A DNA stretch of 58,267 bases from Candidatus Lumbricidiphila eiseniae (GTDB taxonomy: Bacteria > Actinomycetota > Actinomycetes > Actinomycetales > Microbacteriaceae), in the NCBI GenBank assembly GCA_002529645.1, contig NAEP01000051.1:1-58267 (forward strand), read 5' to 3'. This document shows, in pieces, positions 42,247-52,198 of this stretch. The first letter of the stretch is position 1. Every line of letters begins with the position of its first letter. The position numbers and the translations under genes are program-made. The notes under the pieces were generated by a model. The model searched no databases. It saw only the letters and a program-made list of their open reading frames with translations, and was not told the origin of the DNA.

Positions 42247-44007
42247 GTGCCAACACGCCTATCGAATTACTTTTTCCGTACCCTTCGCGAAGATCCCGCC
42301 GATGCTGAGGTCATGAGTCACAAGCTCCTTGTCCGGGCTGGCTACATTCGGCGGCAAGCTCCCGGGGTGTTCGCGTGGTTGCCACTGGGTCTGCGTGTGA
42401 AGGCGAAGATTGAGCAGATCATCCGGGAAGAGATGGCTGCCGCCGGTGCGCACGAGGTTCATTTTCCGGCACTGCTGCCGCGGGAACCCTACGAGGCGAC
42501 CGGCCGGTGGACCGAGTACGGAGAGGCACTCTTTCGACTCAAGGACCGCAAAGACGCCGACTACCTACTCGCACCCACTCACGAAGAGGCCTTCACTCTG
42601 CTCGTGAAAGACCTGTATAACTCCTACAAAGGCCTCCCCGTCACGCTCTACCAAATTCAAGATAAGTATCGGGATGAGGCGCGTCCCCGCGCCGGTCTAC
42701 TGCGCGGGCGTGAATTCACCATGAAGGACGCCTACTCCTTCGACATGACCGACGCGGGACTCGAGGCCAGTTACCAGAAGCAGCGGGTTGCGTACGAACG
42801 CATCTTTACCCGGCTCGGACTCGAGTACGTCATTGTCCAGGCGGATGCCGGTGCCATGGGCGGCTCTAAGAGCGAAGAATTCCTGTACCCCACGCCCATC
42901 GGGGAAGACAGTTTTGTGCGCACCGAGGGCGGATACGCGGCGAACGTCGAGGCGTATGTTACCCAGGCTCCGGCGGCCCGTCCGACGGTGGGACTTCCCG
43001 CTGCACAGACCGTGGACACCCCGAACACCTCGACGATCAACACCCTTGTTGAGCAGCTCAACGCCTCGCACCCGCGCGAAGATCGACCGTGGCAGGCATC
43101 CGACACCCTCAAAAACGTGGTGCTCGCGCTCACCGCACCGAATGGCACGCGCGAGATGGTCGTTGTCGGTGTGCCCGGTGACCGGGAGGTGGACCTGAAG
43201 CGCGCGGAGGTTGCATTCGCACCGGCGACGGTAGAACCAGCCACTGATGCCGACTTCGCGAAGAACCCTACCCTTGTGAGGGGGTACATCGGCCCGTGGT
43301 CGGTGAGCGGTGCCGTGCTCGGAACGGCATCGACCAGTGGCATCCGGTACCTGTGTGATCCGCGCATTGTCGCCGGGTCCGTGTGGGTGACCGGTGCCAA
43401 TGTGCCCGGTCAGCACGCCATCAGTGTCGTCGCAGACCGCGACTTCACCGCCGATGGTGTGGTTGATATTGCTCAGGTGCGGGCGGGCGATCCGGCACCG
43501 GATGGCTCGGGGCCCATCGACATCGCCCGGGGAATGGAAATCGGGCACGTGTTCCAGCTCGGTCGCAAGTACGCTGAGGCGCTCGGACTCAGAGTGCAGG
43601 GCGAGGACGGCAAACTCACGACCGTGACCATGGGCTCCTACGGTATCGGGGTCACCCGCATTCTCGCGATTATTGCCGAGAATCTCAGTGACGCGAAGGG
43701 GCTGGTCTGGCCCGCCGCAGTAGCACCGTTCGATGTTCATGTCGTGGCAGCCGGAAAGGACCCGGTCGTTTTTGAGACCGCAGAAAAACTCGCTGCCGCG
43801 ATTGAGAAGACCGGGCGGGAGGTGCTCTACGACGATCGCACGTCGCTGTCACCGGGTGTGAAGTTTGCCGACGCCGAGATAATCGGGGTCCCGACCATCC
43901 TCATCGTCGGGCGTGGTGCTGCCGAGGGCCGGGTCGAACTCTGGAACCGTGCGAGCGGTGAACGTACCGAGGTCACGATCGAGGATGCACTGGTGGGCTT
44001 CGGGTGA
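42247..44007 (+). CDS. proS: Prolyl-tRNA synthetase, bacterial type
   Basis: The 586-residue class-II synthetase charges tRNA-Pro. It starts with [38 protein letters not shown]. Motif 2 is [29 protein letters not shown], motif 3 is [17 protein letters not shown], and a C-terminal anticodon-binding domain follows ([17 protein letters not shown]). The INS editing domain sits between motifs 2 and 3 (residues ~220-400). It is somewhat degenerate in length but complete. It is followed by nusA without rimP, which often lies between these genes in other bacteria. Confidence 0.96.
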   Translation: MPTRLSNYFFRTLREDPADAEVMSHKLLVRAGYIRRQAPGVFAWLPLGLRVKAKIEQIIREEMAAAGAHEVHFPALLPREPYEATGRWTEYGEALFRLKDRKDADYLLAPTHEEAFTLLVKDLYNSYKGLPVTLYQIQDKYRDEARPRAGLLRGREFTMKDAYSFDMTDAGLEASYQKQRVAYERIFTRLGLEYVIVQADAGAMGGSKSEEFLYPTPIGEDSFVRTEGGYAANVEAYVTQAPAARPTVGLPAAQTVDTPNTSTINTLVEQLNASHPREDRPWQASDTLKNVVLALTAPNGTREMVVVGVPGDREVDLKRAEVAFAPATVEPATDADFAKNPTLVRGYIGPWSVSGAVLGTASTSGIRYLCDPRIVAGSVWVTGANVPGQHAISVVADRDFTADGVVDIAQVRAGDPAPDGSGPIDIARGMEIGHVFQLGRKYAEALGLRVQGEDGKLTTVTMGSYGIGVTRILAIIAENLSDAKGLVWPAAVAPFDVHVVAAGKDPVVFETAEKLAAAIEKTGREVLYDDRTSLSPGVKFADAEIIGVPTILIVGRGAAEGRVELWNRASGERTEVTIEDALVGFG

Positions 44008-44030
44008 GCCCATCGGGTGTCGGCGCGTGC

Positions 44031-44124
44031 GCACCCCGAATCAGGGAAGTCGGGTACCGTTTCCCGCCCGGCTGCGGCCTGGATTCCGGGATGGGCATCC
44101 CGAATCAGGGAAGTCGGGTACCGT
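44031..44124. repeat. CRISPR-like repeat pair between proS and nusA
   Basis: Two 30-bp copies at 44031-44060 and 44095-44124 match at 29 of 30 positions, period 64. The repeat contains the inverted pair CCCGA...TCGGG. The second copy ends at a possible -10 (TAGAAG) of nusA. Confidence 0.85.
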
Positions 44125-44192
44125 AGAAGCATTCGGGCCGGTGCGATTGCACTCGCCGCCGCAGAACACACAGCTGAACAGAGGAGGCCGTC

Positions 44193-45188
44193 ATGGATAT
44201 CGACCTCAGCGTCCTTCGTATGATGGAGCGCGAGAACGAGATCCCGTTCGATGAACTCGTCGAGATCATCGAACAGGCTGTGCTCACGGCGTACATCAAA
44301 CACACGAATCCGTCGCAGCACGGTCACAACAACCCGACCGACGCGCGAGTGCGACTTGACCGGAAGACCGGCCATCTCTCGGTGTACGTGCCCGAGCATA
44401 ACGCCGACGGCGCGGTCATTGGCGAGGTCGAAGACTCTCCCGATGACTTCGGGCGGATCGGGGCCTACGCCGCCAAACAGGTCATTAACCAGCGCCTTCG
44501 TGAGATTGCCGACGACCACGTGCTCGGTGTGTTTCGCGGTCGCGAGGGTGACATCATCGCCGGAATCATCCAACAGGGCCCCAACCCGCGGATGATTCAC
44601 ATTGATCTTGGTGCGGTCGAAGCACTTCTGCCGCCGGAGGAGCAGGTGCCCGGTGAGGAGTATACGCACGGGCAGCGCATCCGGGTGTATGTGACCAGTG
44701 TCGCGAAGGGCAACAAGGGCCCTTCGATTACGGTCTCGCGGAGTCATCCCGCTCTCGTGCGAAAGCTTTTTGCACTCGAAGTGCCAGAGATCGCATCCGG
44801 CGTTGTGGAGATTGTCTCGCTCGCCCGCGAAGCGGGGCACCGATCAAAGATTGCGGTGCGCGCAATGCAGCCCGGGGTCAACGCAAAGGGAGCTGCGATC
44901 GGCGAACTGGGCCAGCGTGTGCGAGCGGTCACCGCAGAGTTGGGAAACGAAAAGGTCGACATTGTTGACTGGTCGGAAGACCTTGCAACCTTTGTGCGCA
45001 ACGCACTCTCGCCCGCAAAGGTTTCGAGCGCCTTCGTTATCGACGAGGCATCGCGCGCTGTTCGTGCCCTCGTGCCGGACTACCAACTGTCTCTTGCGAT
45101 CGGTAAAGAGGGGCAAAACGCCCGGCTTGCCGCAAAACTCACCGGTGCAAAGATCGATATCCAGCCGGACTCTGTGCTTGAGGACTAG
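44193..45188 (+). CDS. nusA: Transcription termination/antitermination factor NusA
   Basis: The 331-residue protein has an N-terminal RNA-polymerase-binding domain (MERENEIPFDELVEIIEQAV), an S1 domain (FRGREGDIIAGIIQQG), and two KH domains (VKI-type segments REAGHRSKIAVRAM and the GKEGQNARLAAKLTGAKIDIQ motif). It modulates pausing and termination. It starts at ATG 44193 after a GAGGAGG Shine-Dalgarno. As in other actinobacteria, the extra acidic C-terminal repeats of enterobacterial NusA are absent. It heads nusA-ylxR-infB-rbfA. Confidence 0.96.
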   Translation: MDIDLSVLRMMERENEIPFDELVEIIEQAVLTAYIKHTNPSQHGHNNPTDARVRLDRKTGHLSVYVPEHNADGAVIGEVEDSPDDFGRIGAYAAKQVINQRLREIADDHVLGVFRGREGDIIAGIIQQGPNPRMIHIDLGAVEALLPPEEQVPGEEYTHGQRIRVYVTSVAKGNKGPSITVSRSHPALVRKLFALEVPEIASGVVEIVSLAREAGHRSKIAVRAMQPGVNAKGAAIGELGQRVRAVTAELGNEKVDIVDWSEDLATFVRNALSPAKVSSAFVIDEASRAVRALVPDYQLSLAIGKEGQNARLAAKLTGAKIDIQPDSVLED

Positions 45189-45244
45189 CCCCCAGAATTT
45201 ATAAGGACCCGACGGGTCACCGCTGAAAACTCTAGGTGTGTAGG

Positions 45245-45490
45245 ATGGAACCGGTTAGAACGTGCATTGGATGTCGTTCTCGCGCCACGCGATCCTCGCT
45301 TATGCGGGTTATTGTCCAGGATTCCCGGGTTATTATCGATGACTCGGGCGCCGGTCCGGGTCGCGGTGCGTGGTTGCATCCTCGGCACGAATGCTACCAA
45401 CTCGCACTCCGACGCCGTGCCTTTGGGCGAGCGCTTCGGGTTCAGGGCGAACTAGACACCCGCAATGTAGAGAACAGGCTGAACGGCTAA
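45245..45490 (+). CDS. YlxR family RNA-binding protein
   Basis: The 81-residue YlxR/DUF448 protein opens with the family signature MEPVRTCIGCR and has GPGRGAWLHPRHECY in the middle. It is a small nucleic-acid-binding or regulatory protein always found between nusA and infB. The ATG at 45245 is six bases after a TAGGTG, a weak leaderless-type -10. The start from family comparison is the same. Confidence 0.92.
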   Translation: MEPVRTCIGCRSRATRSSLMRVIVQDSRVIIDDSGAGPGRGAWLHPRHECYQLALRRRAFGRALRVQGELDTRNVENRLNG

Positions 45491-45574
45491 TGGACAAGTC
45501 ATGAGTGGCTCGAAATGAGACCCGCCCGTCACTAGTGGCCCCCCTGTTACGGGAGGGCCCGGAACAGGAGAAGT

Positions 45575-48340
45575 GTGGCTGCCAAACCACGTGTACACGA
45601 GATCGCGTCTGAACTCGGTGTTGACAGCAAAGTTGCCCTTGAGAAGCTCAAGGAAATGGGCGAGTACGTCAAGGGCCCCTCGTCGTCTATTGAACCGCCC
45701 GTTGCCCGTCGGCTGAAGGCCGCACTGGAAGAGGCCGGTCTCGCCAACAAACCGGCGGATGTCCCGGCTGCCCCCCCGACAAAGGTGCCGACTGCGCCGT
45801 CACCAGGACCACGAACTCCCGCGGTGCCGGTGCCGACACCACCGGCCTCCGAGGGCTCGGGGGCGGATGCTCCGCCAGCAGCTGTTGCGGAGGTCCCGCT
45901 CACCGTGGCAGAGCGTCAGGCGCTTGCCGCGGAAAAGGCAGCGCAGCCCGAGGCATCCGTGAGCCCGGTCACCGAGGCACCCGATACCGACGGTGCCGCG
46001 CGCCCCGGAGGCCCGCGTCCCAGCGCACCGCGCCCGGGGAACAACCCGTTTTCGAGCGCACAGGGGATGGGACAACGCCCGCCCCAACCGCGCCCGGGGA
46101 ACAACCCGTTCGCGAGCGCACAGGGGATGGGGCAGAGGCCCAGCCCCGGCAATATTCCTCGCCCGCAGGCGCCCCGACCTGGTGCCCCGCGTCCGGGCGG
46201 AGCTGGCGGCCCGGGTCGTCCGGGTGGCCCGGGTGCTCGTCCCGGTGGTTCCGGTCGCTCCGGTGGTCCGGGTGCTCGTCCCGGTGGTGCCGGTGGCGGG
46301 AGTGGGTTTACGCGCGGATCCGCCGGAGCGGGTGCGGGAGCCGGTGCGCCCGGAGGCGCGCCACGTCCCGGTGCCGGTGGTCGCGGTCGTGGTCCCGGTG
46401 GTGGTACCGCCGGTGCGTTCGGACGTGGTGGCGGTGGTAAGAACCGTGCGCGCAAGTCGAAGCGCACAAAACGGCAAGAATTCGAGATGCGGGAGGCACC
46501 CTCGCTCGGCGGGGTAAGCGTTCCGCGTGGCGATGGTGACACCGTTATTCGACTGCGGCGCGGGGCATCCATCTCGGATTTTGCCGAGAAGATCAACGCC
46601 AATCCCGGTTCGCTTGTTACCGTGTTGTTTCACCTTGGTGAGATGGCGACGGCAACCGAATCGCTCGACGAGGCAACCTTCGAGGTGCTCGGAGCCGAAC
46701 TCGGCTATCGTATCCAGGTTGTGTCACCCGAAGATGAAGACCGCGAGCTGCTCGAGGGCTTTGACATTGATCTTGATCAGGAGTTGGAAGACGAGACCGA
46801 CGAGGACCTGCAGGTGCGGCCACCGGTCGTCACCGTTATGGGCCACGTTGATCACGGTAAAACTCGACTGCTTGATGCGATTCGTAATGCGAACGTCGTG
46901 GCGGGTGAAGCCGGTGGCATTACCCAGCACATCGGTGCCTACCAGGTGCACACCACTCATGAGGGCCTCGACCGTGCCATTACCTTCATCGACACGCCCG
47001 GTCACGAGGCGTTCACCGCGATGCGTGCCCGTGGTGCCCAGGTGACCGACATCGCGATTCTGGTCGTCGCGGCTGATGACGGCATCATGCCGCAGACAAT
47101 TGAGGCGCTCAACCACGCCCAGTCCGCCAACGTGCCGGTTGTTGTCGCGGTAAACAAGATCGACAAGCCAGAGGCCAACCCGGCAAAGGTGCGCCAACAA
47201 CTCACTGAGTTCGGGCTCGTTGCCGAGGAGTACGGCGGCGAGGTCATGTTCGTGGATGTCTCAGCCCGCGAGGGTACTGGCATCCGGGAACTGCTCGACG
47301 CGGTGCTTCTCACCGCCGATGCGGGGCTCGACCTCCGGGCGAACCCCGACAAGTCTGCTCGTGGTGTCGCGATTGAGGCCAAGCTCGACAAGGGCCGTGG
47401 TGCCGTCGCAACAGTGCTTATCCAATCGGGAACCCTCCGGGTTGGCGACGCAATCGTCGCGGGCACAGCGTACGGCCGGGTGCGGGCGATGGCGGACGAG
47501 AACGGTGATCTGGTCGTCGAGGCAACGCCGTCACGGCCCGTTCAGGTGCAGGGTTTGTCGAGTGTCCCTCGTGCCGGTGATGTCTTCCTCGTCACTGACG
47601 AAGACCGTACTGCTCGCCAGATTGCTGAAAAGCGGGAAGCCGCGCAGCGTAACGCACAACTCGCGAAGGCTCGCAAGCGCATCTCCCTCGAAGACTTTAC
47701 CCGCGCGCTCGAAGAGGGCAAGGTCGAAGCACTCAACCTCATTATCAAGGGTGATGTGTCCGGTGCCGTCGAGGCGCTGGAAGAGTCTCTCCTCAAGATC
47801 GAGGTGGATGACTCGGTGCAGCTGCGTATCCTCCACCGTGGTGTGGGGGCCATCACGGAGAGCGACATCGACCTCGCCACCATCGACAACGCCATTGTTA
47901 TCGGATTCAACGTGCGCCCCGACGTTAAGGCTCGCGAGCGTGCCGCCCGTGAAGGGGTGGACGTTCGGTTCTACGCGGTCATTTACAACGCGATTGACGA
48001 TATCGAACAGTCACTGAAGGGTATGCTCAAACCCGAGTTCGAAGAGGTGCAGTCGGGTGTCGCTGAGATTCGTGAGATATTCCGTTCCTCGAAGTTTGGC
48101 AACATTGCGGGTGTGCTCGTGCGTTCCGGCACGATCACGCGCAATGCGAAGGCACGGGTCATCCGTGATGGTGTTGTGCTTGCCGACGGTCTGGCCATCG
48201 AGTCACTGCGGCGGTTCAAAGACGATGCCACGGAGGTGCGGGAGGGGTACGAGTGTGGTATCGGGCTGGGGAAGTTCAACGATATCCAAATTGGCGACGA
48301 GATCGAGACTATCGAGATGAGGGAGAAGGCTCGAGGGTAA
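45575..48340 (+). CDS. infB: Translation initiation factor IF-2
   Basis: The 921-residue GTPase places initiator tRNA on the 30S subunit. It has an N-terminal IF2_N module ([28 protein letters not shown]), then a ~250-residue linker rich in Gly, Pro, Arg and Ala. The G domain follows: GHVDHGKT (G1), DTPGHEAF (G3) and NKIDKPE (G4). Domains II-IV end at EMREKARG. The linker contains the repeated unit [20 protein letters not shown] and runs of RPGG; it is long but typical for actinobacteria. The start is GTG 45575 after GGAGAA. Confidence 0.97.
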   Translation: MAAKPRVHEIASELGVDSKVALEKLKEMGEYVKGPSSSIEPPVARRLKAALEEAGLANKPADVPAAPPTKVPTAPSPGPRTPAVPVPTPPASEGSGADAPPAAVAEVPLTVAERQALAAEKAAQPEASVSPVTEAPDTDGAARPGGPRPSAPRPGNNPFSSAQGMGQRPPQPRPGNNPFASAQGMGQRPSPGNIPRPQAPRPGAPRPGGAGGPGRPGGPGARPGGSGRSGGPGARPGGAGGGSGFTRGSAGAGAGAGAPGGAPRPGAGGRGRGPGGGTAGAFGRGGGGKNRARKSKRTKRQEFEMREAPSLGGVSVPRGDGDTVIRLRRGASISDFAEKINANPGSLVTVLFHLGEMATATESLDEATFEVLGAELGYRIQVVSPEDEDRELLEGFDIDLDQELEDETDEDLQVRPPVVTVMGHVDHGKTRLLDAIRNANVVAGEAGGITQHIGAYQVHTTHEGLDRAITFIDTPGHEAFTAMRARGAQVTDIAILVVAADDGIMPQTIEALNHAQSANVPVVVAVNKIDKPEANPAKVRQQLTEFGLVAEEYGGEVMFVDVSAREGTGIRELLDAVLLTADAGLDLRANPDKSARGVAIEAKLDKGRGAVATVLIQSGTLRVGDAIVAGTAYGRVRAMADENGDLVVEATPSRPVQVQGLSSVPRAGDVFLVTDEDRTARQIAEKREAAQRNAQLAKARKRISLEDFTRALEEGKVEALNLIIKGDVSGAVEALEESLLKIEVDDSVQLRILHRGVGAITESDIDLATIDNAIVIGFNVRPDVKARERAAREGVDVRFYAVIYNAIDDIEQSLKGMLKPEFEEVQSGVAEIREIFRSSKFGNIAGVLVRSGTITRNAKARVIRDGVVLADGLAIESLRRFKDDATEVREGYECGIGLGKFNDIQIGDEIETIEMREKARG

Positions 48341-48350
48341 GCGGATTAGA

Positions 48351-48433
48351 TTTTTCCTCCCCGTAAGGGGTGGGGCCTCAGAAAATTAGCGGAAAACCGG
48401 TTATGTGTTTTTCCTTCCCCGCCAGGGGTGGGG
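48351..48433. repeat. CRISPR-like repeat pair after infB
   Basis: Copies at about 48351-48375 and 48408-48433 share TTTTTCC then TCCCCG-nnn-GGGGTGGGG, with period 57-58 and one 1-bp gap. The hairpin CCCC...GGGG could also act as an infB terminator, but the T-run lies on the wrong side. Confidence 0.75.
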
Positions 48434-48521
48434 TGGCCCGGTGAATGTACGGTTTGTCAGGACCCGACTCCGTGCCTCGGTGGAGGATGAAGGAGGTGGG
48501 ATTGATGATACGGAAAGGTAG

Positions 48522-48974
48522 GTGGCTGTTGTGGTGGATCCAGCGCGGGCGCGGAAGTTGGCGGATCGAATCAAAGAGATTGTGGCGCAGCGGTTAGAGA
48601 AAGGGTTGCGTGATCCTCGGTTGGGGTTTGTGACCCTGACAGATGTGCGAGTGACCGGGGATTTGCAGCACGCGAGCATTTTTTACACCGTGTACGGTGA
48701 CGAACGGTCGCGGAAAAATTCGGCGCTCGCGCTCACTGCGGCAACCGGGATGCTCCGCACCGAGGTGGGGCGCAACCTCAGCACGCGACTCACGCCCACG
48801 CTCGAGTTCATCCTCGATGGTGTCCCGGAAAACGCGGAGCACATTGAGGATCTCCTGCGCGAAGCGCGCGAACGGGACGCGGAGACCACCGCACTTGCGG
48901 CATCTGCCCACTACGCGGGCGATGCTGATCCCTACGTTAAGCCGCGCGCTGTCGAGGACGACGAAGACGAGTAG
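48522..48974 (+). CDS. rbfA: Ribosome-binding factor A
   Basis: The 150-residue protein matures the 30S subunit. The KH-like fold is clear: ARKLADRIKEIVAQRLEKGLRDPRLGFVTLTDVRVTGDLQHA and FILDGVPENAEHIEDLLREA. The acidic tail (DDEDE) is typical of actinobacterial forms. Start GTG 48522 follows a GGAAAGG. Normally truB or a similar gene would follow; here the synteny breaks into an AT-richer ABC exporter. Confidence 0.95.
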   Translation: MAVVVDPARARKLADRIKEIVAQRLEKGLRDPRLGFVTLTDVRVTGDLQHASIFYTVYGDERSRKNSALALTAATGMLRTEVGRNLSTRLTPTLEFILDGVPENAEHIEDLLREARERDAETTALAASAHYAGDADPYVKPRAVEDDEDE

Positions 48975-49191
48975 ATCGCAACGGAGTATGAAGACGCTGT
49001 GGTCTCGATGGTTCATATGGTGTTCAACCGGGCGTTTTCGGTTGGGAATGCTGTGGAGCGGCGTTCGTTGGATCTGTGGGCGCTTGCGAGTGGACGTGAG
49101 AGAGAAGGGCTTGGGCGTTGGCGAGTGAGGGAGTTCGGTTGGTGAGTGGGGGAGTTCGGTCGTTGGGTGAGGGATGTGAGAGGGTGTGGTG

Positions 49192-50955
49192 ATGAGGAAC
49201 TGGGTGCGTGTGCTTGGCCTTGTGTGGGCGACAGGTCGGGGAGGTGTGGTTGGGATAGTGTTCACTACCGCGCTGGATGCTCTGATGCCGGCGGCTCAGG
49301 TTGTGCTTCTGGGTGTGACGGTGAATGCTGTGCTCCGGGCGGAGCGCCCGAGCGAGCTTGTGCTGTATCCGCTGTTGTTTGGTCTGGTGGCCTGCCTCAG
49401 TCTCGTTTTTACCGCGCTGCAGGGTTACTGGCAGGCTTCTTTGGAACAGCGTGTATCAAACACCTTTAATCTCAAGCTCGCGGAGAAGTCTGCGCAGTTG
49501 AGTTTGCCTGATTTTGAGAATCCACGGGTGTACAACATGCTGCAGTTGGCGACTCGTGAGGCAACGGGTAGACCCTTCCAGATGTTCTCTCAGCTTGTTG
49601 CGACAATATCGGGTGGGATATCTCTTGTGAGTGTTACTGGTATCCTCATCAGTTGGAATCCTTTGGTTGCGGTTTTGGTGCTTCTTTCTCCGATACTTCC
49701 TGTGTGTGTGAATCAGTTCTTTGTCAAGCGATTGTGGCGGGTAGAGCGTGAGCGGTCTGAGGAGAGGCGCAGGGGGGAGTATTTGTTAGCGTTGATGACG
49801 AATGACAAGCCTTACAAGGAAACACGGTTATTTGGTCTAGTTCCTCATTTCATTCAGACCTATCGGACTATGCTTGGTCGCTTCTATGACGTAGATATGG
49901 ATATTGAGCGCAAGCGGAGCTTGGCGAGTGTTGTTTCTGGGCTTGTTGGTGTGGTGGTGACCGCGGTAGCTATCTTCTTTGCGATTTCAGATGCGCTTGC
50001 TGCCAGTGATGTTGGGCGCTTGGCGGCCTACATCAGTGCTATCGCGGCGGTGAGCGTGGCCGCGCAGATGTTTATCGGCGGATTTGGACAGCTCTTCGAG
50101 CACACGCTATTTCTTGGCAATTTGTTTGATTTCCTCGACCTTCATCCCGTTCTGGAGCTTGAATCGGGAGATAAGGGTGCCCGAGTGATCTCGGACGGTC
50201 CTCCCACTATTGTGTTTGAGAACGTTACTTTCTGCTATCCGGATCAGGAGAGGCCTGCGCTATCCAGTTTCTCTGCCACGTTTTATCCCGGCAAAACTGT
50301 CGCGCTAGTCGGAGCAAATGGTGCTGGTAAGTCAACTATTGTTAAGTTGCTTGCCAGGCTGTATGAGCCAACTGAGGGTCGCATTCTCATTAACGACACT
50401 GATATCCGTGAGATCGAACTTAACACATACCGCAAACAGTTAGCTGTGCTCTTCCAGGATTTCATCCAGTACGAGGCATCGCTCAGGCAGAATATTGCAT
50501 ACGGCCGACTCGAAGCTATGGAAGACAACGAACGAGTCATATCGGCTGCGCAACGCGCCAAGCTTGCTGATGTCATTGACGAGCTTCCCTATGGAATCGA
50601 CTCACAACTGGGAAAATGGTTTAGCGAGGGTCGGCAACTCTCTGGTGGACAGTGGCAACGCGTGGCTCTGGCACGAGCGCTATTTCGTGGTGCTCCAATC
50701 ATCGTCTTGGACGAACCGACAGCATCGCTTGACGCCCAAGCCGAAGAGGCGGTGTTTGAGCAGATAAACTCCGAGGAATCCGCCGCGACAAAACTCCTCA
50801 TATCCCACCGATTCTCGACAGTGCGAACAGCGGATGAGATTCTAGTGATCAGCGACGGAGAACTGATCGAACAGGGAACCCACAGCTCACTCGTCTCCGC
50901 TGGCGGAGTCTACGCACACATGTACGCACTGCAGGCCAAAGGCTACACCGACTAA
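49192..50955 (+). CDS. ABC exporter, fused transmembrane-ATPase
   Basis: The 587-residue half-transporter has a six-helix transmembrane domain (residues ~15-310) and a C-terminal nucleotide-binding domain: Walker A GANGAGKST near 372-380, signature LSGGQWQRVALARAL near 483-497, Walker B IIVLDEPTASLD near 503-514, and ISHRFST. It resembles multidrug and lantibiotic/peptide exporters, working as a homodimer. It has no peptidase domain and no peptide gene beside it. The sequence is visibly AT-richer than its neighbours and interrupts the usual rbfA neighbourhood, so it was probably acquired. I start at ATG 49192, 8 bases after GAGAGGG. Confidence 0.88.
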   Translation: MRNWVRVLGLVWATGRGGVVGIVFTTALDALMPAAQVVLLGVTVNAVLRAERPSELVLYPLLFGLVACLSLVFTALQGYWQASLEQRVSNTFNLKLAEKSAQLSLPDFENPRVYNMLQLATREATGRPFQMFSQLVATISGGISLVSVTGILISWNPLVAVLVLLSPILPVCVNQFFVKRLWRVERERSEERRRGEYLLALMTNDKPYKETRLFGLVPHFIQTYRTMLGRFYDVDMDIERKRSLASVVSGLVGVVVTAVAIFFAISDALAASDVGRLAAYISAIAAVSVAAQMFIGGFGQLFEHTLFLGNLFDFLDLHPVLELESGDKGARVISDGPPTIVFENVTFCYPDQERPALSSFSATFYPGKTVALVGANGAGKSTIVKLLARLYEPTEGRILINDTDIREIELNTYRKQLAVLFQDFIQYEASLRQNIAYGRLEAMEDNERVISAAQRAKLADVIDELPYGIDSQLGKWFSEGRQLSGGQWQRVALARALFRGAPIIVLDEPTASLDAQAEEAVFEQINSEESAATKLLISHRFSTVRTADEILVISDGELIEQGTHSSLVSAGGVYAHMYALQAKGYTD

Positions 50956-50996
50956 TATCACCCTGCCAGACAAGGGGGTCCGCCGTTGACAGTGGG

Positions 50997-51165
50997 GACA
51001 GTATCAGTGGCACGAGACGAAGACCTGTGAGAAGAGCCCAACGTAGATGAGGATGAGACAGCATCTGAGGCACGAGGCGAAGACCTGCTGGGTCGGGGAG
51101 TTGGCGGTTGCATCAGCACTGGGGCTCATTATTGTTGCCGAAGACCTGCTGGGTCGGGGAGTTAG
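50997..51165. repeat. CRISPR-like repeats, two registers
   Basis: One 31-bp repeat occurs at 50997-51027 and 51057-51087 (27 of 31, period 60; core GGCACGAG). A second, 28-bp repeat overlaps its end and recurs at 51078-51105 and 51139-51166 (27 of 28, period 61; core GAAGACCTGCTGGGTCGGGG). The last copy ends 6 bp before the stop of the PotA-type gene. Confidence 0.8.
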
Positions 51166-51172
51166 CCTGGGG

Positions 51173-52198
51173 CTATGTGCGTTTCGGGGCTGAGACCCGT
51201 GTCACCTCCGATGGGTGCCAGGTCAGTTGCGCCGGAATGTTTACCCCGTGAAGCGAATCAGGAATTCTGTCACTCCTCACAACACCCGTTGTGTTGTCGG
51301 GTAGGACGATCTCGTGTTTCCATCCCGAGCCGAGATAGACGGACTGTTGGATCATGACGTCGGCGGTGAGGCATCCGCCGGGAACTTCAGAATGTGGTTC
51401 GAGGAGTTTGGCTTTCTCCGGTCGGATAACCCACGCCATATCTCCCGTTGTTTCCGGCACCACGGTTGATTCTCCGATGAATTCGGCCACGAACAGCGAA
51501 ACCGGGCGTTCGTACAGTTCTTGTGCGGTTCCCACCTGCTCGATGCGTCCCTCGTTGAAGACCGCGATTCGGTCGGAGAGGGTCAGTGCTTCTTCTTGGT
51601 CGTGGGTAACAAAGACGAAAGTTCGACCTACTTCACGATGGATCCGCCGTATCTCCAGCTGTAGCCGCTCGCGCAGATTCTTGTCGAGCGCACCGAGTGG
51701 TTCATCAAGGAGAAGTACTTCCGGTTTAAACACGAGGGCACGCGCCAGTGCAACACGCTGTTGTTGTCCGCCCGAGAGTTCACGAGGGAAGCGCTTGCCG
51801 TAGCCGCTGAGGCCCGCGGTGGCAAGTTCCGCGTTGACCAGTTCTCGGATCTGTTCCTTTGGCATCTTTCGTCTTGTCAGCGGAAAAGCAATGTTGTCGG
51901 AGACGGTGAGGTGGGGAAAGAGTGCGTAGTGTTGGAAAACAATTCCCAGTCCGCGCTTGTGTACCGGGACATCGTTGATTCTTCGTCCGTCGAGATGGAT
52001 GGATCCCGCGGTAAGCTCAATAAATCCCGCGATCAGATTGAGCAGAGTCGTTTTGCCCGACCCGCTCGGACCCAGGAGCGTCAGGAACTCACCCGCCCTC
52101 ACGTGCAGGGTGATGTCGTCAAGGGCTAGCGACGTGGGGTAACGCTTGGTGACACCATCAAGATAGATTTCTGCACCACGGTTAGAGGACGCTGGCAT
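51173..52198 (-). CDS. Polyamine-type ABC importer ATPase, PotA-like
   Basis: About 341 residues: Walker A GPSGSGKTT near residues 39-47, signature LSGGQQQRVALARAL, Walker B VLLLDEPLGALD, ATHDQEEALTLSD-type H-loop (here FVTHDQEEAL), and a C-terminal TOBE regulatory domain (EFIGESTVVPE onward). This is the PotA/FbpC layout for spermidine/putrescine, iron or related solutes. ATG 52198 overlaps the upstream permease stop by 17 bp; the earlier in-frame start adds 13 poorly conserved residues. It is the last gene of the operon. Confidence 0.9.
   Translation of the reverse strand: MPASSNRGAEIYLDGVTKRYPTSLALDDITLHVRAGEFLTLLGPSGSGKTTLLNLIAGFIELTAGSIHLDGRRINDVPVHKRGLGIVFQHYALFPHLTVSDNIAFPLTRRKMPKEQIRELVNAELATAGLSGYGKRFPRELSGGQQQRVALARALVFKPEVLLLDEPLGALDKNLRERLQLEIRRIHREVGRTFVFVTHDQEEALTLSDRIAVFNEGRIEQVGTAQELYERPVSLFVAEFIGESTVVPETTGDMAWVIRPEKAKLLEPHSEVPGGCLTADVMIQQSVYLGSGWKHEIVLPDNTTGVVRSDRIPDSLHGVNIPAQLTWHPSEVTRVSAPKRT

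Noticed and set aside
42697..43740. Long open frame antisense to proS
   Set aside because: High GC and codon bias keep the opposite strand open; no domain motif is seen and proS is unambiguous.
45993..46517. Overlapping frames in the infB linker region
   Set aside because: The Gly/Pro/Arg-rich repetitive codons leave all six frames open; they are shadows of the IF-2 linker.
48351..48380. Rho-independent terminator of infB
   Set aside because: The T-run precedes the hairpin instead of following it, and the motif recurs as a spaced repeat, so I list it as a repeat unit.
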